The notes: generated by a model from the sequence alone, not told the origin. A stretch of 64,000 bases of DNA from G965218495 sp965218495 (GCA_965218495.1 OZ244626.1:1674001-1738000), one strand, 5' to 3'; numbered from the stretch's first letter, positions 9,042 to 17,430 are shown. A program made the numbers and translations.

Positions 9042-9737
9042 CGCTGGCATAAGCAAAACCCGCAGCTGTCCGGACGCTCTGAGGCGCTGCACCCTGCCAA
9101 GATCGCCGCTTACGCGTGCAATCAGAGGATTCCTGCGGGATTTCGTGCCCGAGAAGTCACTCCACGAGCCTGCCTGCGCCCGAAAATCCGCGTGTGAGCA
9201 CGCATTTGGGCCCATATAAGCTTGTACCGTCCCATTTGCACCCACACACTCGGCCCGTAGCGCCATCTATTGCCAAAAGATATCTACTTTGAGGGCCCAT
9301 CTCGGCAGAAGCTGCCGAAACCCAACTTAAAAATGTGCAATCCCGCCGTACGCCCGAAGGCTGGAGGAGGCCCTGTCACACTTTGTGTCGCAAATAGACG
9401 ATACAGAGCAATACCTCTGCTCAAGAGCGGTGCGACCATGCTTGCCCAGGCTTCGATCGACGAACACCAGCACCTACCGCCTCAACCATAGTTGCTACCC
9501 AATCTTGCTGATCGGCGTGGAATGCGTGTACAGGGGCCCGACAAGCAGGAATCGAATCACCGCACTGTGGCGCAGAAGAAGGGCATGTCTGGCGACATAG
9601 ACGTTGATCCAATACTGCTCAAGTCCTTGGTTGGCTTAACTGAAGGCCGATAGCTAAAGCCTCTCGATGCTTCCGGCACCATTGCCAGCTATTCCACGCC
9701 GGAATTCTATGTGGCAGTGTAGGACTCGAGATGCTGG

Positions 9738-9890
9738 TCATGCGCCGTGCTTCTCGCTGCCCATCCGCTTCTCGAACGCCTGACACATGTGGCCCATCAC
9801 GTAGGACACTTCGACTTGCCTGCCCATGAAGATCTCCAGTTCATCATTGCTCCAGCGCCTACTGCTGGCGCAGTCTTTGGCTAGCTTCCT
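9738..9890 (-). pseudogene. possible gene remnant of about 50 codons
   Basis: On the minus strand a frame free of stops reads from 9890 to a TGA at 9738-9740. It has protein-like composition (WSNDELEIFMGRQVEV, then MGHMCQAFEKRMGS). There is no good start codon and it is closed upstream by a stop, so it looks like the broken end of a larger gene. The family is not recognised. Confidence 0.3.
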
Positions 9891-10128
9891 TTAGTCGTTG
9901 GGCTCAAGTGAGTAGAGATTTTTTGAGGCAAGGCGCAAGCAGCTCGTTTGAACCACCACGTCGACGATGTTGATCTCGGCCTAGAAAGCGGCATGGGGCT
10001 TGAGGATCTCTTTGCAAGCGCAAGGATTGGGAGCCAGGACCCGCCTCGCCCAGCACCCAGGAAAGCGTGCACATGGGACTGCGCTCAGCGAGGTGGGCAA
10101 AGGAGCACAAAACACCGCGCCTTGCTTC

Positions 10129-10170
10129 GAGATTCGAGGCTTCGCAGCTCGCCGCTCCGCCGTGAATCTC
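10129..10170. repeat. REP-like hairpin, copy 1
   Basis: Arms GAGATTC and GAATCTC enclose a GC-rich core. The 29 bases at 10133-10161 match the reverse complement of 14226-14254 at 27 of 29 positions, so this is one of at least two copies of a palindromic repeat in the window, in opposite orientation. Confidence 0.6.
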
Positions 10171-10194
10171 GCCGCCCTCTTCCCTCATTTTTTG

Positions 10195-10221
10195 GGGAAT
10201 TACGTAGTTGAGTTGCTATGG
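10195..10221 (+). repeat. 27 bp direct repeat, copy 1 (degenerate leader with ATG)
   Basis: Matches 10558-10584 at 25 of 27 positions. The repeat ends in an ATG, but in this copy the ribosome-binding GGAGG has changed to GTAGT. A 54-codon frame follows the ATG (10218-10382) and overlaps the opposite-strand small gene. It may be a decayed duplicate of the leader at 10558. Confidence 0.5.
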
Positions 10222-10292
10222 CTTGCATCAAGAAATTCGCAAGGTGTCTGTACTGGCACTACTGGCCCGGTGCTAGCTCCAAGGCTACCCTG

Positions 10293-10547
10293 CTAATGTG
10301 CAAGGAGCTTGAGAAACGACTCAAGGAGCGCGTCGGCGGTAGCAGTGTAACGGGCTCTTCCAGCGTCAGTCCAAAAGTCTGACTGGATGAAGTCAATTAT
10401 AACCTCTACGGTGCCCTGTCTAGCATCTTCCAAGAAGTCCACCATGGCAGCCCGGCCCTCTAGGGTAAGATGCTCTACGGCATGCTCGGCAATGGCCTTG
10501 TACAGATACCTCTCTGTGGTCATGCGGTCGGATTCTTCTTTTGTCAT
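10293..10547 (-). CDS. small hypothetical protein
   Basis: 84 residues, acidic and largely helical by composition (MTKEESDRMTTERYLYKAIA at the start, then LEDARQGTVEVIIDFIQSDFW). There is no signal peptide or membrane segment. It sits between the two copies of the 27 bp repeat, in an island of small orphan genes. I do not recognise the family. The amino-acid mix is that of a real soluble protein, but the start has no strong ribosome site. Confidence 0.5.
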   Translation of the reverse strand: MTKEESDRMTTERYLYKAIAEHAVEHLTLEGRAAMVDFLEDARQGTVEVIIDFIQSDFWTDAGRARYTATADALLESFLKLLAH

Positions 10548-10557
10548 AGATAGTTAA

Positions 10558-10584
10558 GGGAATTACGGAGGTGAGTTGCTATGG
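10558..10584 (+). promoter_or_regulatory. 27 bp direct repeat, copy 2, with strong ribosome site
   Basis: This copy contains GGAGGT seven bases before ATG (10581), an ideal Shine-Dalgarno arrangement. The following frame (10581-10847, 88 codons) overlaps the 3' half of the opposite-strand gene 10648-11151. Either a short plus-strand peptide is made here, or this is the duplicated leader of a gene that has been lost. Confidence 0.45.
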
Positions 10585-10647
10585 GGGGAGCGGGCCGAAC
10601 GAAATGGCAAATGCGACTTGCTGCATTGGCGGAGGACATTAGCAATT

Positions 10648-11151
10648 CTAGACCTTCCGTTTTGACTGCGAGTCAGCTACGGTCAAAAAAGCAATTACGT
10701 GAATTAATTGATGCACTTGTGGTGATGCAAGAAAGCTGGGAGCAAAAGCCACCGATAATTCGTCGGGTGAATCCGGAACATGGACCAGAGTCCATACGCC
10801 AGGAGACTTGGAGGCCAGTTTGCTCCAATCAGCATCAAGGACTTTGAATTTGTCCTTGATGGCCTCACGCTCCGCCTCTGACTTCACTGTGAAGGAAAAC
10901 AATTTTAGAGTGTAGTCTTGACCTTGGATGTCATCGTACGCTTTGCTTAAATAGGACTCAACCTGTGATATTGCATCATCTTTGAATCCGGGCTCATACT
11001 CTATGACGAAATGGATGCTGAGTCCCTTGTGAACGAAGTGGAGATATCGTAGCTCTTTTGGGCCTATTGTTCTCACATGACGATTGAGCTGTTCTACAAA
11101 TTCGTGTTGCTTTACTCCCTTCGGGAAAGCGACAGTGGTACGGTGTCTCAT
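10648..11151 (-). CDS. hypothetical protein, 167 residues
   Basis: A soluble protein with mixed alpha/beta composition (MRHRTTVAFPKGVKQHEFVE at the start; later YLHFVHKGLSIHFVIEYEPG). I do not recognise the family and see no motif that fixes a function. The C-terminal third is antiparallel to a plus-strand frame that has a good ribosome site (10581), so one of the two may be spurious; this one has the better protein-like composition. Two short perfect hairpins lie just upstream (11168-11207). Neighbouring genes are also orphans. Confidence 0.55.
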   Translation of the reverse strand: MRHRTTVAFPKGVKQHEFVEQLNRHVRTIGPKELRYLHFVHKGLSIHFVIEYEPGFKDDAISQVESYLSKAYDDIQGQDYTLKLFSFTVKSEAEREAIKDKFKVLDADWSKLASKSPGVWTLVHVPDSPDELSVAFAPSFLASPQVHQLIHVIAFLTVADSQSKRKV

Positions 11152-11167
11152 TGTATCGATGAATGTA

Positions 11168-11207
11168 GCGGGCTTGCCCGCAGGGTTAGTCGGCGGACGG
11201 TCCGCCG
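11168..11207. repeat. twin perfect hairpins
   Basis: GCGGGC-tt-GCCCGC (11168-11181) and CGGCGGAC-g-GTCCGCCG (11191-11207) stand in tandem. Each is followed by GGTTAG (one extra G in places). They lie between two minus-strand genes and could act as a terminator pair or protein-binding repeats; no T-run follows. Confidence 0.5.
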
Positions 11208-11229
11208 GGGTTAGGGTGTACGGGGTGAG

Positions 11230-11826
11230 TTAGTACCCAAGCTCTTTGGCCAACTCCAGTGTGAGGCTGTCGCGTCGTACCAGTAGACTATCGCGGATTT
11301 TCTCGGACAGGTCCAATAGGGCACCCAAGAGGAGGTGACGGTCCAGAAAGACTTTCCCGCACGTATTGTTGACCGGGTCGTCCGGGTTGACTTTCCACCG
11401 GTCCATAACTTCTGCTTGGGTGCCGCAACCTTCCAGCACGCCCTCCAGCTGATCGATACGGTAGCTCATCGAATCCGCTCGTGCCTGCATGCTGTCCAGG
11501 GGCGTCATCGCTGACACGGCAGGGATTTCGACGGTCAGGTCCGGAACCGCCTCCTGATTCCCAACTAATTCATTATATACCCTGCAACGGCCCTTGGAGG
11601 CCACTGTGCCGAAGGTGGCTAGGGCTTTAGTAAGTAGGTACGGTTGGCGCACCGCTTTCGTCCCCGGCTTCGGGCCGTTTTCCGCTGCCCAGCACGTTGT
11701 CCTGCTATGGTGCCAGTCTCCCTGAAGCTGCCGCCAATGGGAGCTCGTTCCGAGAAACTCATGGTCCGATTTTATTTCATCAAGGCCATTGGGGGGCTGA
11801 GTTGAGCGATCCCCAGCCCGTTGCAA
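11230..11826 (-). CDS. hypothetical protein, possibly truncated at the N-terminus
   Basis: The frame gives up to 198 residues. The C-terminal half (from about MTPLDSMQARADSMSYRI, an alternative start at 11508) is convincing: charged and helical, with a Cys pair (GCGTQ and NTCGK) and ending LTLELAKELGY. The N-terminal part looks like translated non-coding DNA, so the true start is uncertain or the 5' end was lost next to the IS1380-like element. No family recognised. Confidence 0.4.
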   Translation of the reverse strand: MQRAGDRSTQPPNGLDEIKSDHEFLGTSSHWRQLQGDWHHSRTTCWAAENGPKPGTKAVRQPYLLTKALATFGTVASKGRCRVYNELVGNQEAVPDLTVEIPAVSAMTPLDSMQARADSMSYRIDQLEGVLEGCGTQAEVMDRWKVNPDDPVNNTCGKVFLDRHLLLGALLDLSEKIRDSLLVRRDSLTLELAKELGY

Positions 11827-12042
11827 GCCACACGGAGGACCATTGCGGGCGATTTTCGGGCAGTCAAAGCGCCGCTGGCCCCTCGCGGTTCTCCATCAGG
11901 GACCATTAGTGCGTGGAATCCCCTGCTTTTGAGGCCGTTTGGTGTGGACAGGACCTACCCTGCCTGCACGTGCACTATGTAGTGTCCGTTTTGGATGCGC
12001 TTCTGCGCGCGAACGGAAGTGGAGGCGCTGCTGACCCCGCCG
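11827..12042. other. gap containing the presumed IS1380-like right flank
   Basis: No gene is seen. The 3' terminus of the adjacent IS1380-like element should lie here, but I could not find a matching inverted repeat. Confidence 0.4.
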
Positions 12043-13458
12043 CTAACAGCGCTCGGGAATAATCACCCATTGCATTTCGTCGAAGCGCTCCCAATACCGG
12101 GCCCATCTCCGTGCCGCGCAGTCTGCTACCAGGAACGTCAGGTAGCGGGCGTGCCGAACGAGCCGAACGCCCACTTTGAGATACTTTTTCCGAAAGGTTG
12201 TCAAGCTCATGTACGGACGCTGGGGCACATGCAAATTGCTGCGCGCCACATGCAGCAGCCCGTACGCCAACAGGTTCAGCAGGAACAGGGCTGCGTTCCG
12301 TGCGGACACGTCCCCTTCCTCCGCTGCGGGCACCGCTATGTCCGCACCGCCACCTGCCTGTGCACGCCTGCGAGGCGAAGAAGACAGCGCCAGCGGGCAG
12401 GCCGCCTTCAGCTCACCCAAGTGCTTTTCGGCCTTGCCTCTCTTGCGGTAGCATCGTGAAAGCTGCGCCGAGGGGTAGTCCGCCAGACTCAGGTTGGTGA
12501 TCAAGAAGTAACATTCCGGATAAAGGGTGCTGGTATGCGGGGGGATCACCAAGACCACGCGACGTTCGCAGTGCCATGACTGCGCCTGATACGCCAACTC
12601 AAAGTACTGGTACGTTAAGCACCATCCCGCTTTCACGTACGGTGCCGCCAGGTTCCGCAACACGTTGTTCTTTTTCAGGCGCATCACATAGCCGATGTCG
12701 GCCCGCTCCAGCTTCGTGCAGAGCTTCCCGTCATTAAAGCCCGCGTCAAGCCGTACGATTACGCGATCGGCCACATGCTTGCGGGCCCGCCTGGCAATCT
12801 TAAGGATAAAGTCGTGGCAACCCCGTACAATATGCCGGTTGCCCGGGCGCAACATTCCGCCCAAAATGTCGCCCGTTTCCCCGCAAACGGCGATCAGCGC
12901 CTGATAGATGGTGCGTCGGTAGTGCCCGTTGTACGCGCTGCCCTGCTGACGACCGTGGGTATCGATAGGCATCCCATCCACATCGATCACCAGCGTATGG
13001 TGGCGCCTGCCACCGTTGCGCACCAACAAGTGCTCCAAGCCAAGCTTGGTTACCATCCGGCCCACGGCGGCCAGATTGCATTGGAGACTCAGCATCCCCA
13101 GTAGCCGGGAGAGGGTGGGCTGCGAAGCCACGCCGTGTTCCGCGGTGTACGCGGCCGCGCTCCGCTTCAACGAAGTGGTCACACGCACGGTCGGATCGTG
13201 CCGCATATCCTGGCTATCGTGCTGGTGTCCCCAGCCTTGCACGAGCAAGATCAGCCACTGCACCAGCAGCTTCGCCAGGCTATGGGTGCAGCGTCGCTTG
13301 TCGCGATAATCGGTCAGCTCCTCCGCGAGGCGCTCCCCCAGGTGGGTGGCGTCTAGTAGCTCGCGCCCGATGAGGGCACCGCCGTCAGAGGAGAGCGACT
13401 CCTTGTTGGAGCCCTCGATTCTCACCGATCTGTTAAAGGATACAGTCCGCTTAAAAGC
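12043..13458 (-). CDS. IS1380-family transposase
   Basis: About 471 residues from MAFKRTVSFNRS; an upstream in-frame extension to 13578 is unlikely to be coding. IS1380 features are the early LSSDGGALIGRELL, the first acidic site in LVIDVDGMPIDT, RLDAGFNDGKLC as the second, and the C-terminal YRKRGKAEKHLGELK block carrying the Glu. It appears intact. DDE transposases of this family move by cut-and-paste. Terminal repeats were not resolved. Confidence 0.85.
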   Translation of the reverse strand, partial: AFKRTVSFNRSVRIEGSNKESLSSDGGALIGRELLDATHLGERLAEELTDYRDKRRCTHSLAKLLVQWLILLVQGWGHQHDSQDMRHDPTVRVTTSLKRSAAAYTAEHGVASQPTLSRLLGMLSLQCNLAAVGRMVTKLGLEHLLVRNGGRRHHTLVIDVDGMPIDTHGRQQGSAYNGHYRRTIYQALIAVCGETGDILGGMLRPGNRHIVRGCHDFILKIARRARKHVADRVIVRLDAGFNDGKLCTKLERADIGYVMRLKKNNVLRNLAAPYVKAGWCLTYQYFELAYQAQSWHCERRVVLVIPPHTSTLYPECYFLITNLSLADYPSAQLSRCYRKRGKAEKHLGELKAACPLALSSSPRRRAQAGGGADIAVPAAEEGDVSARNAALFLLNLLAYGLLHVARSNLHVPQRPYMSLTTFRKKYLKVGVRLVRHARYLTFLVADCAARRWARYWERFDEMQWVIIPERC

Positions 13459-14184
13459 CATACCGGATATTAGTTTAGCGATGGTGGTGAAACGCTCTTC
13501 AGGCCCATAGGCTCCGGTAATGCCGCAGCCTGACCGCCCCACGGTGCTGCGTGAGCGCTGCGCATGCCTGCAGTGCACAGGCTTATCGTTCGCGCCTGGT
13601 GATACGCAGCATTACCGCAGCAGACTGCCGATCCAAGTACCGGTACCGTAGACGCAGGTACACCCCGTAAGCGATGGTGCACCGGCTTCGCTGCAGCGCA
13701 CCTTTGAAGCGCACCGGAACCTGGCCTCCGACTGTCCGACTCAGGCGAAAAAGGGCGTCAAAAGGCTCCGCCGAAGCACCATGCGCGCGTTCACCCAGTA
13801 GCCTCGGATCAACTTATTCAATTCAGACCGCTGAATCGAGCCAAATGAACTGTGTAATACATGATAGTCTGCATATTCTCTATTCAGCAGATATCAACTC
13901 TGACCCCAAAGTATCACGGCACCAATGTCTGAATGAATTAGATGGGTGATTAGATGGAGGCACCGACTGGCAGGCCGCGCACAGCAGGCAGGACGTTACC
14001 AGAAGCAACTCCAACAGCCTGTGAAGAGCTTTAAGTAAGGGGTTGTACGGCATCATATCTCTATTGAATTCACTAAACTCCACTACACGTATAGTGGAGT
14101 TGAACAGTATAATCATTGTAGCATCAATCAATCAACCTTATCAAACAATGAACGATTGATCAACGTCAATACATGATGGCGCCG
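13459..14184. other. non-coding region between IS1380-like and IS21 elements
   Basis: Only short doubtful frames. An 8 bp inverted pair GGTAATGC/GCATTACC spans about 13513-13613 and may belong to the IS1380-like end. The second half is AT-richer and contains a perfect hairpin at 14076-14101. No gene can be supported. Confidence 0.45.
14076..14101. repeat. perfect 10 bp inverted repeat
   Basis: AACTCCACTA and TAGTGGAGTT are separated by 6 bp in an AT-rich stretch. This could be a repressor operator or a transcript hairpin; no flanking gene shows which. Confidence 0.5.
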
Positions 14185-14216
14185 GCGACAATTAAATTTG
14201 GATTAAGAGAGAGGCC

Positions 14217-14258
14217 GAGCTTCGAGGCGGAGCAGCGAGCTGCGGAGCCTCGAAGCTC
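14217..14258. repeat. REP-like hairpin, copy 2
   Basis: Twelve-base perfect arms GAGCTTCGAGGC and GCCTCGAAGCTC enclose an 18-base loop that is itself partly palindromic. It is the inverted relative of the repeat at 10129-10170 and lies next to the proposed left end of the IS21 element. Confidence 0.65.
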
Positions 14259-14446
14259 GAGGCCGAACAGATTGTTTTCGGCCCTATTCCGCAGTGCGTG
14301 ACGGCGGACGTGACAGGTGTTTCCGATGGAAGGGGCGCCCGCATACAGCCGGATCGGAAGGACCATCCACCCGCACATGAGAACAATCAGGCCCTGGGAC
14401 GTCCCGTATCCTGTCCTGAAGCTTCAACACACGGCCAGCTGCCTCT

Positions 14447-14650
14447 CAGAGCGTGCAAATCGTCTCTGGACGGACGATCGTGTGCCTAAGGCCGCGTAAG
14501 CGGTGTCTGGAGGGCTGCCAATGGGCCTAAATGAGCTTGTACAGGCCCCTCTTCGCACAAACGGCCGGGTTTGGTCACCTACCGTCCTAAAACACCGGCA
14601 AACAGCCTGCGGACTGCTGCGCAGAGCGTGTAAATCGCCCCCGGACGGAC
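14447..14650 (+). repeat. pair of 29 bp direct repeats
   Basis: CAGAGCGTGCAAATCG at 14447 and CAGAGCGTGTAAATCG at 14622 begin two 29-base units, both ending GGACGGAC, with 25 of 29 bases equal and 175 bp between their starts. They lie downstream of istB and may be transposase-binding or regulatory repeats, or remnants of an older duplication. Confidence 0.5.
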
Positions 14651-14839
14651 AGTGGTACGGATAGGGTCGCGGAATCGCCGCGTGAGGCGCCTTTATCCGG
14701 CCAAGAAGGGCGCTTACATCGACATTGGCACGGGTGCCCGAGTTTGCCAAGTGTCCCGAACTGGCGCCAGGCGCTCACCTCGCGCCTTCCTGAAGGCTCT
14801 GGGACCACGTCCCAGGGCAGGACCGCGGACGCTGCCTAC

Positions 14840-15643
14840 TCAGGGTGCAGGTTCACCCGCGGCCTGGGCTTCACTCTGGGCCTCTTGGCGCCGCTTGGAG
14901 GCCTCCAGACGGTAGCTGGGCACGTTCAGCTCCAGAATCACGCTGTGATGTACCAAACGGTCTATGGCCGCGGCCGTCGTCATCGGGTCCTTGAAGATGC
15001 GCTCCCACTGGCTGAAGGCCAGGTTGCTCGTAAGCAGCACGCTGCCCCGCTCGTAGCGCTGCGACAGCAGCAGGAACAGCACCTCCATCTCCTGGCGGCT
15101 GTGCTGCACGTAGCCGATGTCGTCGATAATGAGCGCCTCAAAGCGGGCGAGCCGCTTCAGGAGCTTGGGCAGGCGCAGCTGCTGTTTGGCCCATAGCAGC
15201 TCCTGCACCAGTGTGCTGCAGTTGTAAAAGATCACGCGACGCCGCTGGAAGATCAGCTCCCGGCCCAGGGCACACACCAGGTGCGTCTTGCCGCTGCCGG
15301 GAGGGCCGAAGGCCAGAACGTTCTCCTTGCGGTCCAGGAAGCCTCCCTCCAGGAGCACACGCAGGTGGTGATCTATCCGCAGGGGCAACCGGCCACGATC
15401 GAACGTGTCCAGCGTCTTCTCCAGCGGCAGCCGAGACGCACGCAGCCAACGCTGGATGCGGTTGCTGTGGCGCTCCTGCTGCTCCTGTTCCACCAGCTCC
15501 AGCAGAAAGCGCTCAAAACTCATGGCCTCCCGGCGGGCCGCATCGGCCTTCTCCCTGAAGCAAGCACGTATCGCCGGCATACGGAGCTCCTTGAGCCCTG
15601 CCTGCAGGGACCGCTCCAGCTCTGCTGCCGAGAGTGTCTTCAT
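14840..15643 (-). CDS. istB: IS21-family helper ATPase IstB
   Basis: 267 residues. An AAA+ ATPase with Walker A FGPPGSGKTHLVCALG (about residue 110) and Walker B ALIIDDIGYVQ. IstB assembles at target DNA and licenses integration by IstA. It starts inside the last codons of istA (4 bp overlap), the usual coupling in this family. It appears intact. Confidence 0.93.
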   Translation of the reverse strand: MKTLSAAELERSLQAGLKELRMPAIRACFREKADAARREAMSFERFLLELVEQEQQERHSNRIQRWLRASRLPLEKTLDTFDRGRLPLRIDHHLRVLLEGGFLDRKENVLAFGPPGSGKTHLVCALGRELIFQRRRVIFYNCSTLVQELLWAKQQLRLPKLLKRLARFEALIIDDIGYVQHSRQEMEVLFLLLSQRYERGSVLLTSNLAFSQWERIFKDPMTTAAAIDRLVHHSVILELNVPSYRLEASKRRQEAQSEAQAAGEPAP

Positions 15644-17154
15644 CGCACTGCGGTCGTCGTGAGCGAAGCCGTCGTCGATGGCTCCAGAAGGCCGTCGTAC
15701 GTGCTCAGATCCACCACAGGAGGCGCTACCAAATAATCCGGAACTTGCAGCGTCCGGTCCAGCAGCGCCTCTACGGCCTCTGCCGTAATGGCCTCCTTGC
15801 CCTTCAGCAGCACGCTGAGGGCGGCATCTACGCCCGATTCGCTCTCCTTGGCCGCCAGGTGCAGCACACGCAGATACGCCTTGTCGGCCTTCAGAGGCGC
15901 TTTGTGCGCCCGACGCAACGCGTCATAGGCCATCCGGAACCGGTGGGTGGGAAAAAGATCGGCCCGGTACCGGTAGTGGGCAAACGCACCCGGTTTGCGC
16001 ACCAGCGAGTCGATCACATGCCGATACTCGATCCGGTGCTTGCTTCTTCCATGCAGCCGCGGCATGCGCTCCATGAGACGCTGCCCGAACCGCACCTCGA
16101 CAGCCTCGCCGAACAGACGGATGTCGACCTGTTCACCGATAAGTCGGCTCGGCACCGAATAGCTGTTGTTCCGCACCCGTATCGTGCTGCCCTTCGATAC
16201 CCGCACGCGCATCGCCTTGTAGCTTTCGAGTCGGCGCTCCGGAAGCGGCCCCAGAAAGGCCCGCTCCTGCTTGAGGCGCTCCTTGCGCGGCGCATTCAGC
16301 TGCGCAAACAGCTGCTTGAGGAAAGCCTCATAGGCCTGCCGGCTCTCAAAGTCATTGCTTCCGCGCAGGATGAGCTGGTTCTTCATGGCCAGCTTCAGCC
16401 GGTAGTGCCGCTGCTCCACCTTGCCGTTCTCGTGCGGACTCCGCACCTGCGTATGCCGCGCTTCCATGCCGCAGTGGCGCATCAAGGCCTGGTAGCGATC
16501 CGTAAAGGCCTCGCCGCCGCCACGCTGCAGCTTGCGTACCGCAGCGCTCAGGGAGTCCGTCTGGTGCAGCCTTGGCACGCCTCCACAGGCGTGAAGGGCC
16601 TGCTGCAGGCCCTCCGAAAGCGCCTCGAAGCTCTCCGATCGGCAGACGGTACCCGTCTCCCAATTGGAATACGGCAGCACGAAGTGGTACAACAGATGCG
16701 GAAGCGGCGCCCCCCGGATGGTCACGCCCAGCCCGTTCATGCACGTAAAGTCCGATTGGGCTCGGTCTCCCGGCTCATATTCCTGGGCAAAAAACACCTC
16801 CTTCGCCGGGCCTTCCGTGGCTCTCCACTGCTTGACCCGCCGCTGCAGCGTGCGCAATTGACCCGGCTGGAACGTGCCCGGATGCCGGCGCTGCAGCTCG
16901 CCAAAAAGCGCCTTGACCTCCAGGTTGGGATTAACCTTCAGAAAAGCCTCGACCTCCTCCCACACGGCAGCAAACGGATCCTTGCGCGTACGCCACGTGT
17001 GCGGCTTCTTCGTCTCGCTTGGCAGCTTGCCCAACTGCACGTACTTGCGCGCGGTAGTCTCGCACATTCCGGCCTTCGCCGCTGCTGTCGCTATGGGCTC
17101 TCCCTTCTTCAATACCAACCTGCGTAGAAGCAGGACCTGCGCATCCTGTACCAT
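15640..17154 (-). CDS. istA: IS21-family transposase IstA
   Basis: 504 residues. It has an N-terminal helix-turn-helix (KGEPIATAAAKAGMCETTARKY), then an rve-type DDE core. AQSDFTCMNGLG holds the first Asp, LHQTDSLSAAV the second and SPHENGKVEQRH the Glu. A C-terminal beta-barrel region follows (VRNNSYSVPSRLIGEQVDIRL). It is full length and should be active together with IstB. Confidence 0.93.
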   Translation of the reverse strand: MVQDAQVLLLRRLVLKKGEPIATAAAKAGMCETTARKYVQLGKLPSETKKPHTWRTRKDPFAAVWEEVEAFLKVNPNLEVKALFGELQRRHPGTFQPGQLRTLQRRVKQWRATEGPAKEVFFAQEYEPGDRAQSDFTCMNGLGVTIRGAPLPHLLYHFVLPYSNWETGTVCRSESFEALSEGLQQALHACGGVPRLHQTDSLSAAVRKLQRGGGEAFTDRYQALMRHCGMEARHTQVRSPHENGKVEQRHYRLKLAMKNQLILRGSNDFESRQAYEAFLKQLFAQLNAPRKERLKQERAFLGPLPERRLESYKAMRVRVSKGSTIRVRNNSYSVPSRLIGEQVDIRLFGEAVEVRFGQRLMERMPRLHGRSKHRIEYRHVIDSLVRKPGAFAHYRYRADLFPTHRFRMAYDALRRAHKAPLKADKAYLRVLHLAAKESESGVDAALSVLLKGKEAITAEAVEALLDRTLQVPDYLVAPPVVDLSTYDGLLEPSTTASLTTTAVR

Positions 17155-17246
17155 CTCGATAGTGGATTGAACGAATTAACCGCCAGTCCACGCACAAGAC
17201 GACCTCAGGTCCCGCTATTTTTAATTGTCGCTGTCGTTATTATTAA

Positions 17247-17366
17247 ATGTCGCCAATCACGAACAAGAACGATAAGAAGGGAGGCTATACCTTTGTAGCA
17301 GGAATGTTGCTTTTTTTGGCTGTGTGGGTGTACAGTGCTATTGTCATTGTAACAGAGATTTTCTAG
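17247..17366 (+). CDS. 39-residue single-span membrane peptide (possible)
   Basis: ATG at 17247, TAG at 17364. The peptide has a polar start (MSPITNKNDKKGGY) and one hydrophobic segment (FVAGMLLFLAVWVYSAIVIV). The start codon lies within the outermost repeat of the proposed IS21 right end, so the frame may have been created by the insertion or may be chance. It precedes the toxin-antitoxin pair. No family is recognised. Confidence 0.35.
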   Translation: MSPITNKNDKKGGYTFVAGMLLFLAVWVYSAIVIVTEIF

Positions 17367-17387
17367 TCGAGCTGGATCGCGGTCCGC

Positions 17388-17430
17388 CTAGCCTCCCTCT
17401 CCGCTTCCGCCAAGCCCGCAGAAAGTTAGG
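17388..17430 (+). repeat. direct repeat flanking the toxin-antitoxin pair, left copy
   Basis: Shares TAGCCTCC, then CCGCTTCCGCCA and GCAGAAAGTTAGG, with 18035-18078. It ends in GTTAGGC, which fits the GTTRRRY core of integron attC sites, but no RYYYAAC partner was found at a suitable distance. Confidence 0.6.

Larger units (their letters stand above)
9042..10292. other. non-coding region between mobile elements
   Basis: About 1.25 kb with only short, shadow-like frames. It contains a possible gene remnant on the minus strand (9738-9890), a REP-like hairpin (10129-10170) and the first copy of a 27 bp repeat (10195-10221). The composition suggests decayed mobile DNA. The right end of the IS256-type element should lie in its first part but could not be fixed. 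Confidence 0.5.
14185..17260 (-). mobile_element. IS21-family element (proposed extent)
   Basis: The left end is proposed at GCGACAATTAAA (14185-14196), whose exact inverse lies at 17220-17231. A further related repeat (GGCGACATTTAATA, minus strand) sits at about 17241-17255, giving the multiple terminal repeats usual in IS21 elements. istA and istB fill 14840-17154. If this extent is right, about 650 bp of non-coding DNA with a hairpin and a direct repeat lie between istB and the left end, more than is normal for IS21. Confidence 0.5.

Noticed and set aside
6690..9100. Terminal inverted repeats of the IS256-type element
   Set aside because: Only a GGAGGTGG/CCACCTCC match near 6721 and 8934 was seen, the second within the coding region, so it was not accepted as a terminus.
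9270..9612. Several 60-75 codon frames on both strands
   Set aside because: They overlap one another, lack ribosome sites and have no protein-like composition.
13880..14131. 83-codon minus-strand frame with a lipoprotein-like LCAAC segment
   Set aside because: It starts in AT-rich hairpin sequence, has no ribosome site and its ends look like translated intergenic DNA.
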